NCBI RefSeq assembly: GCF_000002875.2
Contig: NC_009419.2
Location: forward strand, 1,662,642-1,726,641
Direction: 5' to 3'
Source of the DNA: Leishmania infantum JPCM5
Taxonomy: Eukaryota; Euglenozoa; Kinetoplastea; Trypanosomatida; Trypanosomatidae
Length of the DNA: 64,000 nucleotides
The notes under the pieces were generated by a model, which did not search any database, had not been told where the DNA came from, and saw only the letters and a program-made list of their open reading frames with translations. Positions 55,300 to 64,000 of this stretch are shown here, piece after piece (position 1 is the stretch's first letter; every line of letters starts with the position of its first letter). The position numbers were made by a program, and so were the translations under genes.

Positions 55300-56212
55300 T
55301 TGGGCTTACATGTTGTTTTTTTTTTTGCCGTGGTGGTGGCGTTTCGAAAGTGTTTACGCGGACCCCACCAACGCACTTTGACTTGTCGACGAGCATGCAC
55401 GTGGGCGTGGGCTTATCGGTTTTTGCATGCACAAGTCAGCATTTCCGACCTCTCTTGGCACCTGCGCGGTCGATGCTGGCGAGGAGTACAGCTTGCCGCT
55501 GGACGGTCTGCACGTTTATGTCGTGGTGCACTCCAGTGCTTGTCTTTTCGCTTTTTTTTATTGCAGTTGACATCACAGGCTTTCTGCAACGTCACACACG
55601 GTAATGTTCGGCGACGGGCACGGAAGAGGAATGCCGCGACACCGACGGTTTGCCCTCAAGAGAGGCACACAGCGGTGCAGACGAGGCGCGAAGCAAAGTG
55701 AAGCGGCAAAAGAGGCGAAAGAAACAAAGTGCGCCAAGCCCCAAATGTGGACAGTGACGGAGCCCTCCCTTTCGCACCGAAAAGTGCTGGCACTGCCGCT
55801 TCACTGCACCAGACGTCCCCGCTGCTGCAAGAGGTAGCTGCTGTAGAGCCCGACGACTGGGCGAAGAGCGGATCGGTGGAGAGGACAAAAAAGAATGCCA
55901 ACTTCGTCCCCTTCAGGTCGCGCACACGTCGAGGGGCACGAGGCCGTGATGACAGGTGGCAGCGATTCCTGTTGTGCCCGCCCAGCATTCTTCCCTCTCA
56001 CCCGCTCTGTGCGTGATGCTCTTTTTTGTTTCTCGAATTTGTACCTATTCCACCGCTCTCGCTTCCCTCCCGTCTCGATTCATCTATGGCTCATGCCATT
56101 CGCTGCCACTCTCCTGTGCTGACGCATGTTGCTTGCTGCGTGGCGCGTGGTGATCGTCACCGCCGCCACCCAAGGGATGTATCGTCTCACTCCTTGCCAG
56201 TAGGCGATCAAC
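55300..56212. other. intergenic spacer with a coding-like patch
   Basis: About 0.9 kb. After T-rich sequence, 55605-55990 is GC-rich and reads in the same frame as the preceding gene with acceptable composition, but it is separated from it by the TAA at 55297-55299 and interrupted by TGA 55699-55701. It is most simply the 3' UTR and intergenic DNA. A pyrimidine stretch near 56184-56198 leads to the acceptor of the next gene. Confidence 0.6.
56199..56200 (+). promoter_or_regulatory. predicted trans-splice acceptor AG
   Basis: TCACTCCTTGCCAG immediately precedes the 56213 gene. The leader would be only about 12 nt, so an acceptor further upstream is also possible. Confidence 0.4.
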
Positions 56213-56638
56213 ATGTGGGATAGCCTCGCCTTCTCCGGCTCTCTCATTGTCACCGCGCTGGTAGTGGTGAGTTGCGGGATGCTCTACCTGTTCTTGGGAC
56301 TGGCCCAGCTCACGTCGACGCTAGGTGAGTTGTTCAAACCTAGCCTCGATCAACCGCCGAACGGGCTACAGCAGCTCATCGAAGCCGTGAGCCACATGCT
56401 TCTCAGCGGAGAGGTGCTGATGCACTTGAACCAGTCCGCGTTCGCCGCTGCCGCCGTCCTATTTTCGTTGGTGGTCCTGCTGATCTTTGTTGAGGAGGCG
56501 CTGCTCCGGGTGAAGGAGAAGGTGCGTCAGTGGGGCCGGCTGCCGAGTCCGCAGGTGCTGCATTACTACAACCAGAATAGCTACGACACGGCACTAGCGC
56601 AGGCTGGACGCGGACTCTCTCTCAAGAAAGCCATGTAG
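56213..56638 (+). CDS. hypothetical two-pass membrane protein, 141 residues
   Basis: ATG-initiated and intact. Two long hydrophobic stretches, about residues 8-31 (including LIVTALVVVSCGMLYLFLGL) and 76-97 (including AAVLFSLVVLLIFV), flank a hydrophilic loop of about 45 residues. A basic C-terminal tail follows, with a Tyr/Asn-rich part (VLHYYNQNSYDT). The first span may act as a signal anchor. No family motif is recognised. Size and topology would suit a small organelle or ER membrane subunit, but this is a guess. It lies 780 bases upstream of the HAD-family gene. Confidence 0.82.
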   Translation: MWDSLAFSGSLIVTALVVVSCGMLYLFLGLAQLTSTLGELFKPSLDQPPNGLQQLIEAVSHMLLSGEVLMHLNQSAFAAAAVLFSLVVLLIFVEEALLRVKEKVRQWGRLPSPQVLHYYNQNSYDTALAQAGRGLSLKKAM

Positions 56639-57418
56639 GTGAGGAGGCTAACAACCGAAAGGACGGAAGGGCCGACACCCTGGCGTGGCTGCTGCAGTGC
56701 ACATGGCGGCATGTTTGCCGGAATGCATTTGACGTTGTCTGCGGAAGCGTTGCCGACTCTTCAGCGTCCGTGTGTACACCACAAAGGCATGATATTCTTG
56801 GAATCACAGAAAAAAGGCGTGTGTTGGAAGCTGGATTGCACGTACGCATGTGCCTCACCTCCCCAGAGACCGGACGACATAGCGCGTCTTCGTGGCCGCC
56901 GTTAGGCGAGGCGGACATGTCAAACGGAAAAGCGACGCCTTTGCTTGCCTCTGCCGTCAAGTCAACGACTTCCTTACCCGCTCTCCCTCTGCGGAGGGAA
57001 GGTAGGTGTAAGCAGCCGCATTCATGATCTTGAGCGTCCTCACGCTCCCTCACCCGAGCGGCCCAGTGCAGGGCGGTGCATCTCACCGTCTGTGAGAATG
57101 TGCAGAGAAGCTCGTCCTTTGTCTTCTCAAGTCTGTGTGTGTGCGTGCATGTGTGTAGAATTCTTCCTGGTTGCTCCTCTTCTCTGCCTCTCTCTCCTCC
57201 CTCTCCATGGCGGCCCACGTGAAATCATGCCCGCCCGAGTTGCGCTTCTGTTTAATTCTTTGGAAGAAGTGGCACGCAAGGAGAATCTGCGCCGATGCAT
57301 AGCACCAGCTATCCAGGTGCACACCTACTTGCATGCATACGCGAACGTGTATCTTCGCTCCACCTTAACCGGTTGTCGTTGCTCCCTTCTGCGAAAACGG
57401 CCTCTGCAGTCCCCACCA
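56639..57418. other. intergenic spacer
   Basis: About 0.8 kb, GC-mixed at first and T/C-rich around 57110-57210. An in-frame ATG at 57227 could extend the following gene N-terminally by 64 codons, but the sequence between it and 57419 contains a closer acceptor-like AG. Confidence 0.6.
57408..57409 (+). promoter_or_regulatory. predicted trans-splice acceptor AG
   Basis: GCCTCTGCAG after a C/T-rich stretch. The next ATG is 57419, giving a very short leader of about 9 nt. An upstream acceptor with a longer leader cannot be excluded. Confidence 0.4.
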
Positions 57419-59068
57419 ATGCGCGCGTCATCTTGGCTCTACCGTGGGCTGCTGCGCCGCACGCCATTCTACTGTCGCCGTTTTGTGCCCCCGTGGGAGA
57501 AGGACGGGAAGACGGCTGAAGAGCTCTTTGGCGGCATTTTGCAGAGCTCCAACCCAATCCAAAAGCAGCGCAGGGATGCGGAGCGTCAGCGACAGCTCGA
57601 AGAGGCCGCAGCTGTTGAGGACGCCTTATCGCCGGAGGAGCAGCGGAGATTGGAGGCCATGGAGGCGCACAACGCTGCCGTCGCCGAGGAGCGTCGCAAT
57701 TTTCTTCCGTATGGGGCGACCCCGCACAAATACTTTGAAACCTCTAACATGGCCGCCTGGGGTGAGTACACGACCGCCCTTCGAGCCGTGGCGAACCTTA
57801 GTGCCTCATCGCAGTCGCCGTCGAACAGTGAGAACTCATATTCGCCAAGCGTCCAGCATCAGTTGGTGGAGGACATGGAGAACAAGATTCCGTACAGGTA
57901 TGACGCTTATGTGGAACCGGCAGCGTCGCCGTCGTCTTCATCGGCTCACAAAGGTCCGCAGTGGCCGTTGCACGGGTCGGCTGGCTTGGTGCTGGACATC
58001 GACGGCGTTGTGTACCGTAGCCATCGTCTCATACCAGGCGCCGACACCGCCATCCGGAAACTCTCCACGCTGCGCATTCCATTTGTGTTCATGACGAACA
58101 GCGGCCACAAAAGCGAAGCCGATAAGGCTGAGGAGCTTTCTGCGTTGCTGGGCTGTGACATCAGAGCGAACCAGGTGCTGCTGGCGCACAGCCCGATGCG
58201 CCTGCTCGCGCCGGAGTACGGAGAGGAGCGCGTGCTTGTCGTTGGTGCGCCGCGCTGCGCAAATATCGCACGCGAGTACGGATTTCGGCGGGCCATCTCT
58301 GTACAGCAGTACCAGTGTGAGCACCCGGAGATGGTGCCATTCAAGAAGTGGGGTAACCTGAAGCGGGCGGCACCGGGCACTGTGCCGTTTCCTGCCATCG
58401 GTGCCATTCTGCAGATGAGTGACCCGGAAGACGCCTTCAACGACATCCAGACCGTGCTGGATGTACTCCTCGCACCAGGTGGCCAGGTCGGCCCGTACGT
58501 CTCCGGCGCTCAGACGACGCCGTACTTCGCCGCGGCTGACGACTTACTGTGGGCCACAGAGGCACCGCTGCCGCGACTCGGTCAGGGTGCGTTTCGAGAA
58601 ATGCTGGCCTCTGTTTACGAGAGCGTCACCGGACAGGGCATGCAGCTGCAGCAGTATGGGAAGCCCCGCGCTATCGCCTACGCGTTTGCCGAGAAGCGCT
58701 TGAGGGAAGTGTCCGCTGCGCTGGGGTGGGATCCGAACCAGTTTCGCTCCATTTTCATGATTGGCGACAACATCGAGAGCGACATCGTCGGCGCCAACGC
58801 CGCTGGTGGACTGTGGACGAGCGTGCATGTGCTCTCCGGCATCGGGCGTGCGCCAGCAGCACGCCGCACGCTGAGTATTGATGATTACGAGCTGGAGTGG
58901 ATCGAGTCGTGTGTGCCCAAGACACCGCACTACGTCGCACCTACGCTGGATCACTTTGTGCGGGAGCTGCTCGCCTTCCCCGAGGCAGCGCTCTTGCAGA
59001 GCAAGGCACCGTACCACGGAAAGCCGAACCCGGTTGACCTGCACGGTGCCTACAACTTTCGCGAGTGA
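57419..59068 (+). CDS. HAD-IIA hydrolase, CECR5/HDHD5-like
   Basis: A 549-residue haloacid-dehalogenase-superfamily hydrolase. Motif I is LDIDGVVYRS, with the nucleophile Asp193 and general acid/base Asp195. Motif II is FMTNSG (224-229), motif III Lys415 in YGKPRA, and motif IV MIGDNIESDIVGANAAG with Asp450 and Asp455. This order, with the large cap between motifs II and III, is that of subclass IIA and best fits the CECR5 family. The substrate is unknown; metal-dependent phosphatase chemistry is expected. The N-terminus (MRASSWLYRGLLRRTPFYCR) is Arg-rich with no acidic residue, consistent with mitochondrial import as in other CECR5 proteins. About 170 hydrophilic residues precede the catalytic domain. 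ATG 57227 is an alternative start that would bury this presequence. Confidence 0.87.
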   Translation: MRASSWLYRGLLRRTPFYCRRFVPPWEKDGKTAEELFGGILQSSNPIQKQRRDAERQRQLEEAAAVEDALSPEEQRRLEAMEAHNAAVAEERRNFLPYGATPHKYFETSNMAAWGEYTTALRAVANLSASSQSPSNSENSYSPSVQHQLVEDMENKIPYRYDAYVEPAASPSSSSAHKGPQWPLHGSAGLVLDIDGVVYRSHRLIPGADTAIRKLSTLRIPFVFMTNSGHKSEADKAEELSALLGCDIRANQVLLAHSPMRLLAPEYGEERVLVVGAPRCANIAREYGFRRAISVQQYQCEHPEMVPFKKWGNLKRAAPGTVPFPAIGAILQMSDPEDAFNDIQTVLDVLLAPGGQVGPYVSGAQTTPYFAAADDLLWATEAPLPRLGQGAFREMLASVYESVTGQGMQLQQYGKPRAIAYAFAEKRLREVSAALGWDPNQFRSIFMIGDNIESDIVGANAAGGLWTSVHVLSGIGRAPAARRTLSIDDYELEWIESCVPKTPHYVAPTLDHFVRELLAFPEAALLQSKAPYHGKPNPVDLHGAYNFRE

Positions 59069-59610
59069 GGTGTGCGGCGTACGCGCATAAAGGCGCGAGT
59101 GCCGCAATTGCAAATGCATGCACTTGTGGTGTTGGAGTGCGGCGTCGCAGCGCCTGCTTCGACTTTCCACTGCACGTAATGAAGAAGAGGGAAAAGCACA
59201 GTGCGCACATGAGCAGGTCACCGAAGGCCGCTGCTCAAGAAGAACATAGTCGCACGCGCGCATGCCCCCTTGACATGCCTGACCTTCTCTTATTTCTCTG
59301 TGCAGGATGCTTTCGAATGTCTCCTATGCGTGAGCCACCTTCGAACGCTTCTCGTCGTGCTCGTCCCTGCGCCCCTCAGGTTTGTATCACATCCGCCCGC
59401 TCTTCATCTGCCTCGCTTTCTTTCTGCTCCCCTGCCCACGGGGAGATTCACAGAGTCGCTACCGGGCAGTGTGCATCAGGGAACATCCTCTCTCGTTTTT
59501 CTCTTTATTATTATTTTTTTTTCGGTCCCGCCGCGACCCCCACCCCCTCAGCACACATAAATACAAAGGCACAGCCGCGACTGAAGTGGACGGTGCAAGT
59601 CGCACCGACC
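59069..59610. other. intergenic spacer
   Basis: About 0.5 kb, mixed and then T/C-rich, with a T run at 59513-59522. It stays open in the frame of the next gene from 59065, but this is leader sequence. No separate gene is supported. Confidence 0.7.
59550..59551 (+). promoter_or_regulatory. predicted trans-splice acceptor AG
   Basis: A T/C-rich tract (59492-59548) ends in CCCCCTCAG. The first ATG after it is 59611, giving a leader of about 59 nt. Confidence 0.6.
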
Positions 59611-61518
59611 ATGGACCCCAACGATGCAGCGCAGCATCTGCTGCAAAACGAAAAGTTCCTGGAACTCTTTCAGCGAGCACTCTGCAGCGGCGGTGGCAAC
59701 GGCAATGGTGGAGGCATTAGTGACATGCTCCAGTCTATGCCCGAGGAGGGCGATCCAAAGCGAGAGGAGTGGCTGCGCACTCTGCAGTCGCGCCTGCAGG
59801 AGGAAGCGACCAAGGAGGCAAAAGAGGACTTGGAGCAGGTGCACAGCGACGAGCATGGTCAGTGGATGTTTGTCTTGCCGGACCCAGGGTTCTGTATCAA
59901 GACAAACGTTGCCGGTGGCGCGAAGGTGTTCATTAACGTGTGCCAGCACGCACGCATCGGAGAGCCAGTGCCTATGGCAGCAGAGAATGGAAACGCTGGT
60001 CAAGGTGACACCGCGGAGATGCGCTACCGCATCCCGATCAGCTGCGGCCAAGCGCGGCCCGGCCAGGACAAGGGTGGAAAACCCTGCAAGGTGTACGATG
60101 TCATCGTCAACCCGTCGACAATGCAGCGTTGCGGCAAGGATCACGAGTTCCGCCGCTTTGTGGCCGCACTGTGCATGCAATGGATTAAGCAGAAATCTGA
60201 GCCCACCCTGAACGCCGACGAGTTCCGAAACCTCAACTTTAAGTGTAAAGGCAAGCTTGAGCCGCAGCGCATTCGTCTCTCGACGCAGCCGAAGGAGCGC
60301 AACGCGATGGAGGACGAGATCCGCCTGCCGACCGCCGCGGGTAGCGCCACAGCGCCGTCACAGGTGACCGGGTCGCGGGGAAACGGCAAGCTAGTTCAGG
60401 AGGTGCTTGCACCCACTAACACCAACGCGGACCCTTCTGCAAGTTCGACGGATGCGGCGACACCCGGTACCGCTGCATTGAAGCCGGAGCCAGCCGTCAA
60501 GAGTGTGACCGCTGAGGGCGTGTACAGTTGGGCACTGCACAAGAGGCCCGCGTCGAACCAGTACTTCAAGGAGAATGTGCCTGCTCACTTCGCCATCACG
60601 CTTTACCTGCCAGGAGTCCAAACAATCCGCGAGGTCGACGTCCGCATCGGCCACCGACGAGTGGATTGCTACTACATTGACGAGGTGACCGACGGCGAGG
60701 AGCGCGACGAGGAGGCGGCGGCATCAGCGGAGAGTGGTGAGCGTGGGCCGGCTTCGGCCAACAAAGGGTCTGGTGCCTCGCCGTTTCTCTCTTTGACCCT
60801 TGACTACCCCGTTTCCGAGGACGTGGTGGAGGCCAAGTACGTGCGGAAAACGTCACTGCTGAAGCTGAAGCTAGCGGTGCAGCTGCCCGACGAGACGCAG
60901 GCTCCTGCCACTCGCCCGGACCGCGACGTGACAGAGGTCGAGATGGAGGAGCAGCAGCGCGAACAAGCGGCGCGCGAAGAAGAATGGGCCGCCGCCAAGG
61001 CGAGGAATGAGCGTCGACAGCAGGAGGAGGCCGCGGTGATGGCAGAGCGGCGTAGCTACATTGAAAATTTGTCCGCTGTGAAATCGGGCGACATCCCGCC
61101 CATCATTCGGGATGAGGTGGATCAGATGCCGCCCGAGCAGCTGCCGGGCATGCTTTACCGATTGGAGAGGCGTATGCGTAAAGGTGACTCCATCGATATG
61201 CTGCTGGAAAAGCTGCCGGAGCCGATGCTGAACGCGCTGGTCGACTACATTTGCGAGAAACTGTCGCTGGAACCGCGTCAGCGTAAGGCGTCTGCAGCGA
61301 AAGGAGAGCACCACACAGCATCCTCATCACCTTCACATGAAGGGAATCCCACCTCTGCGGTCTCGCCGTTGGCGGCCAAAGCTGCTGAAGCTGAAGACTC
61401 GAACAAGCGGCCGTCAACTGAGAGCCAGCCGGCAATGCAAGTATTTCACGCGACGACGCAGTCCGAGGCGCTCTTCGGCGTTCAACTTCACAACCGGTAC
61501 CTCTTTGCACTTGATTGA
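59611..61518 (+). CDS. PIH1-domain protein, kintoun-like dynein assembly factor
   Basis: A 635-residue protein of the PIH family; kintoun-type members act as HSP90 co-chaperones in cytoplasmic preassembly of axonemal dyneins, so a role in flagellar motility is likely. The PIH1 domain spans about residues 90-195: PGFCIKTN, KVFINVCQHARIGEPVP, RIPISCG, then GGKPCKVYDVIVNPSTMQ and FRRFVAALCMQWIKQ. A second conserved region at about 307-430 (FAITLYLPG, RIGHRRVDCYYID, LSLTLDYPVSE, LLKLKLAVQLP) looks like the C-terminal CS/p23-like beta domain of kintoun. A charged helix follows at about 448-480. ATG 59611 is the first after the predicted acceptor. Which PIH paralogue this is (kintoun or a PIH1D type) is not settled. 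Confidence 0.88.
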   Translation: MDPNDAAQHLLQNEKFLELFQRALCSGGGNGNGGGISDMLQSMPEEGDPKREEWLRTLQSRLQEEATKEAKEDLEQVHSDEHGQWMFVLPDPGFCIKTNVAGGAKVFINVCQHARIGEPVPMAAENGNAGQGDTAEMRYRIPISCGQARPGQDKGGKPCKVYDVIVNPSTMQRCGKDHEFRRFVAALCMQWIKQKSEPTLNADEFRNLNFKCKGKLEPQRIRLSTQPKERNAMEDEIRLPTAAGSATAPSQVTGSRGNGKLVQEVLAPTNTNADPSASSTDAATPGTAALKPEPAVKSVTAEGVYSWALHKRPASNQYFKENVPAHFAITLYLPGVQTIREVDVRIGHRRVDCYYIDEVTDGEERDEEAAASAESGERGPASANKGSGASPFLSLTLDYPVSEDVVEAKYVRKTSLLKLKLAVQLPDETQAPATRPDRDVTEVEMEEQQREQAAREEEWAAAKARNERRQQEEAAVMAERRSYIENLSAVKSGDIPPIIRDEVDQMPPEQLPGMLYRLERRMRKGDSIDMLLEKLPEPMLNALVDYICEKLSLEPRQRKASAAKGEHHTASSSPSHEGNPTSAVSPLAAKAAEAEDSNKRPSTESQPAMQVFHATTQSEALFGVQLHNRYLFALD

Positions 61519-62423
61519 TCGACAAGGCGCTGGCGAGGGAGAGGGGGGGAGCACAGTAGCCCTTTCCCTCTCTGTTTGCTTTCCTGCCGCGTGCGCTTGG
61601 CGGAGGCCTTTCCTTGTCGTTCAAAGCTTGCGATCTTGTATATGATGTTACAGACGATGCTGGCGCGCAACATCGTCTCTCACCACCACTGCCGAGAATG
61701 TCGAAAGGCATGCATGCGCGCCTCGCAGCCAGACATGCGGAGACGTCAAGCTCTGCACGCATGGCGAGCGATCGCCTCGCCTTCCAAGCGCGTAGCGGAG
61801 GGACACCGAACGTGCGTGCAGATCCACGACGGAGATCGTCAGAGCACTGGGCTGCACACTGCGCTCCGACAAGCAACAGCACGGTTTCCTTCTGCAACAT
61901 CTTTGCATGGACAAGCAAAGAAACACACACACACACACACACAGAGGGCAGCGCGGCCGTCGACACGCATGCAAACCTCTTCTCCCTCCTCTTTCTCTGG
62001 TCGTTTTGCCTCTTTGTTTCAGTGCCGTATAGGTGCGGTTTCTCAGCACGCAAGGACGTTTTTGTGTATCTAATCTCGGGTACCGTCAAGTCACTAGCAC
62101 CCGCTCTTCTCTCTACTATATATTCCAGCCGCACTCACGAACGCGCACGTCATTCTCGCACCCCCCATCGTGCGATTGGGCTCTGCAGTCTGGAGAACAG
62201 ATACCACCGATTCGCTCCACCAATAGCCCCCCCCCGCACACACACACACACGCACACAGACTTCCTTCTTCTAAACGGCACATTCAACCAAACCTACGAG
62301 CGCATAAGCACGCCTCCATGCACACTTGCAGACGTAGCAGATCTGCAGTTTGATCGTAGCACAGAGAGGCCTTTGCATGAGAGACCGACGCGTTTTTATT
62401 TCCTCCTCTGCACGTCACCACAC

Positions 62424-62449
62424 GACACACACACACACACACACACACA
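62424..62449. repeat. CA microsatellite
   Basis: About twelve CA units; shorter CA arrays lie at 61923-61942 and 62237-62252. Confidence 0.75.
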
Positions 62450-62483
62450 ACAGCAGCAAACAAAACACTAACACACGAAAAGA

Positions 62484-62502
62484 AATATATATATATTATA
62501 TA
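62484..62502. repeat. AT tract
   Basis: Alternating A and T with one break, upstream of the last gene. Confidence 0.7.
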
Positions 62503-62875
62503 CAGCGAGTGAGCTCCTCAACACTCCCGAACACATCGCACAAGCCTGCTCGTATTCGTCTCGTCTACTCACGCTTTCCTTCCTTTCTTCATCTTCTTTT
62601 CCGGTCTCCGCATCGTTGAGTACACAGTCACTCACACAAGCAATATAATTCTTTTTGTTTTCGTGTTTTTCTACTGCTGTTCCTTGTTGCCTTTGTCGTG
62701 TCGTGGGCGTTGTCGGCTCTACTTTCGTCCCTCTCGCGCGCGTTTGCGGTCTTGTTGTGAAACGGCGATTTCACTGAGTTGTCTGTTCAAACTCGGGTCC
62801 CCGTTTCATCCACCTTTTTTTTGGTTGTTCTCAAGCGTAGAAGTCGAAGACGGTCTTGCTTCTCTGTCCGCACCC

Positions 62876-62877
62876 AG
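62876..62877 (+). promoter_or_regulatory. predicted trans-splice acceptor AG
   Basis: TTGCTTCTCTGTCCGCACCCAG precedes a leader of about 57 nt with no ATG before 62935. Another AG at 62931-62932 lies after a second T-rich tract but would leave almost no leader. Confidence 0.4.
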
Positions 62878-62934
62878 AGATCCACTCATCTCTGTTTTTT
62901 TTTCCCGCTGCGTCTTCTGTTGTTTGTGCGAGCC

Positions 62935-63963
62935 ATGCTACGCCGCACGTGTCTCGCGCGCGTGCACCTCTTCAGCGCGCTGGTGCCGCAGGTAAAGGTG
63001 CAAGCGCCGCACTTTTTGTCGGCAGAGGGCGTGGCCACGGCCAGGGTCGCGCTCGAGGAGCGCAAATCCTACATGGACTACCCCGAACTCGTTGAATGCG
63101 TCGACGCACTCGGCAACATTGACAGCGCGCTCAAAAAGAGTGACGTGGCGAAGAAACTGAGTAGGTGTGTCGATGCTCTGCGCGCTCAGCTGTACCGCAA
63201 GGACTCGACCGATCCACGACGACGGCTGGAGCTGCACGAAGCCGTGATGGCGGCGGGCTTCTATGAACGTGTCATCAGCGTGACTCAGCTGGAGGGAGAG
63301 GGGATTCGCTACGTTATGAACCACTTCAACTTCGACGTGCGTCGCGACACGCTGATCACGCGAAAGGTGCATGAGACGCTCGCGGAAGAGAAGACAACGA
63401 CGCCAGAGTCAGAGCAGCTTCTACGCGACTTGCTACTTCTTGAGCGTCGCCTCACTGGCAAGTATCGCTTCTCGCAGCTTGGGGGCCGCCGCTGGTTTGC
63501 GCTCGGCATGCCGCTCTCCGAGATCAAGACGGAGAAAGAGGCGCAGCGTCTCCTTGACATCAGCGTCATCAAGAGGGACGGCAACTTCACTCTTTGTGAG
63601 GTGGATTCGGAGAAGTTGTGGAAGACGATTACGATCAAACCAAACGAGGAGCAGCACGTCACGTTCGCGGAGGCAGGGAACATATTCAAGGATATTCGCG
63701 AAGCCGACACGATCTTTGAGCTGCGCGTGCAAAAGCCGCAGACGCCGCCAGATTTTTGGGAGCGACTCCGCGAAACGCTGCTGCGCTACTGGGTGCTGTG
63801 GTTTGCAGCGTGGGTGACTTTTTTCATGGTGGATGAGGAGATTATCACGCTGGTTGCGCTGATCTTCATGAAGCACTGGCAGACGAAGATGCTGGAAGAG
63901 GAGGCGCAAAAGACGGGGGGCAAGGTGTACATCGCATCCGCCGTGGGTCGCTCTCGAGAGTGA
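62935..63963 (+). CDS. hypothetical protein with C-terminal membrane segments, probably mitochondrial
   Basis: A 342-residue intact ORF. The N-terminus (MLRRTCLARVHLFSALVPQV) is rich in Arg, Leu and Ser with no acidic residue, a convincing mitochondrial presequence. The middle is charged and helical with no known motif (for example ALEERKSYMDYPELVECVDA and LLRDLLLLERRLTGKYRF). Two short hydrophobic stretches near residues 285-299 (around WVLWFAAWVTFFMV) and 303-313 (ITLVALIFMK), separated by acidic residues, suggest a hairpin membrane anchor close to the C-terminus. No family is recognised; it may be a trypanosomatid-specific mitochondrial membrane protein. Earlier in-frame codons from 62779 translate leader sequence and lack an ATG. 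Confidence 0.86.
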   Translation: MLRRTCLARVHLFSALVPQVKVQAPHFLSAEGVATARVALEERKSYMDYPELVECVDALGNIDSALKKSDVAKKLSRCVDALRAQLYRKDSTDPRRRLELHEAVMAAGFYERVISVTQLEGEGIRYVMNHFNFDVRRDTLITRKVHETLAEEKTTTPESEQLLRDLLLLERRLTGKYRFSQLGGRRWFALGMPLSEIKTEKEAQRLLDISVIKRDGNFTLCEVDSEKLWKTITIKPNEEQHVTFAEAGNIFKDIREADTIFELRVQKPQTPPDFWERLRETLLRYWVLWFAAWVTFFMVDEEIITLVALIFMKHWQTKMLEEEAQKTGGKVYIASAVGRSRE

Positions 63964-64000
63964 TGGCGGCGACTGGGGCTCGTCGATAAATTTGGTGTCT

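Larger units (their letters stand above)
61519..62934. other. intergenic spacer with CA microsatellites
   Basis: About 1.4 kb. The first 400 bases are mixed, and a frame without a good start there looks weakly coding. Then come CA microsatellites at 61923-61942, 62237-62252 and 62424-62449, an AT tract at 62484-62502 and a T/C-rich leader region. No gene is called. Confidence 0.65.

Noticed and set aside
61103..62134. 343-codon - strand frame
   Set aside because: Antisense to the end of the PIH gene and its 3' UTR; antisense frames stay open in GC-rich genes. No motif and opposite to all transcription in the window.
1..64000. CRISPR arrays, spliced-leader RNA tandem array, rRNA genes, strand-switch region
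   Set aside because: No regularly spaced short repeats, no spliced-leader exon sequence, no rRNA-like blocks, and all supported genes lie on one strand.

Overview
The window looks like nuclear chromosome sequence from a trypanosomatid of the Leishmania type (Leishmania or a close leishmaniine). Every convincing gene is intronless and lies on the + strand. GC-rich coding blocks with G/C-rich third codon positions alternate with long, strongly T/C-rich spacers carrying polypyrimidine runs followed by AG (trans-splice acceptor context), plus many GT/CA microsatellites. This fits one directional polycistronic unit. I see no strand-switch region, tRNA, rRNA, spliced-leader array or CRISPR array. 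The species cannot be fixed from sequence alone.

Layout. The left edge (3-1306) is the 3' part of an unrecognised gene whose frame breaks three times, each time at a homopolymer run. Two large low-complexity hypothetical proteins follow (5327-7555, 10577-12379). Next come a Sac-family phosphoinositide phosphatase with a C-terminal membrane anchor (16884-19904) and a 298-residue hypothetical (22045-22941). A 9.2 kb gene-poor stretch leads to COQ3, a ubiquinone-biosynthesis methyltransferase (32174-33151). After it are a FYVE zinc-finger protein (34293-35426), a small membrane protein (36950-37459), the basal-body cartwheel protein SAS-6 (39354-41804) and a single-pass membrane hypothetical (45813-46790). 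A 7.8 kb gene-poor stretch precedes the right-hand cluster: two small membrane hypotheticals (54550-55299, 56213-56638), a HAD-IIA/CECR5-like hydrolase (57419-59068), a kintoun-like PIH dynein-assembly factor (59611-61518) and a hypothetical with C-terminal hydrophobic segments (62935-63963).

Repeats are the most striking non-coding signal. A ~0.9 kb unit at 14390-15297 recurs almost unchanged but inverted at 30437-31344. A ~1.1 kb unit at 23280-24388 recurs almost unchanged in direct orientation at 48287-49404. The 0.9 kb unit contains a ~0.55 kb GC-rich part that starts with a C-run/G-run hairpin and a CACTTCAGCGTGG stretch, reminiscent of the 5' signature of trypanosomatid non-LTR retroposons (SIDER/Pr77). 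The inverted pair encloses ~15 kb with the Sac gene. The direct pair encloses ~24 kb with COQ3, the FYVE gene and SAS-6. Such repeats could support inversion or extrachromosomal amplification.

The genes do not form one pathway, as expected for trypanosomatid units. Shared themes are membrane lipid signalling (Sac, FYVE), probable mitochondrial functions (COQ3, CECR5-like and perhaps some hypotheticals) and flagellum/basal-body assembly (SAS-6, PIH protein). Several short coding-like stretches in the spacers are listed as low-confidence candidates.
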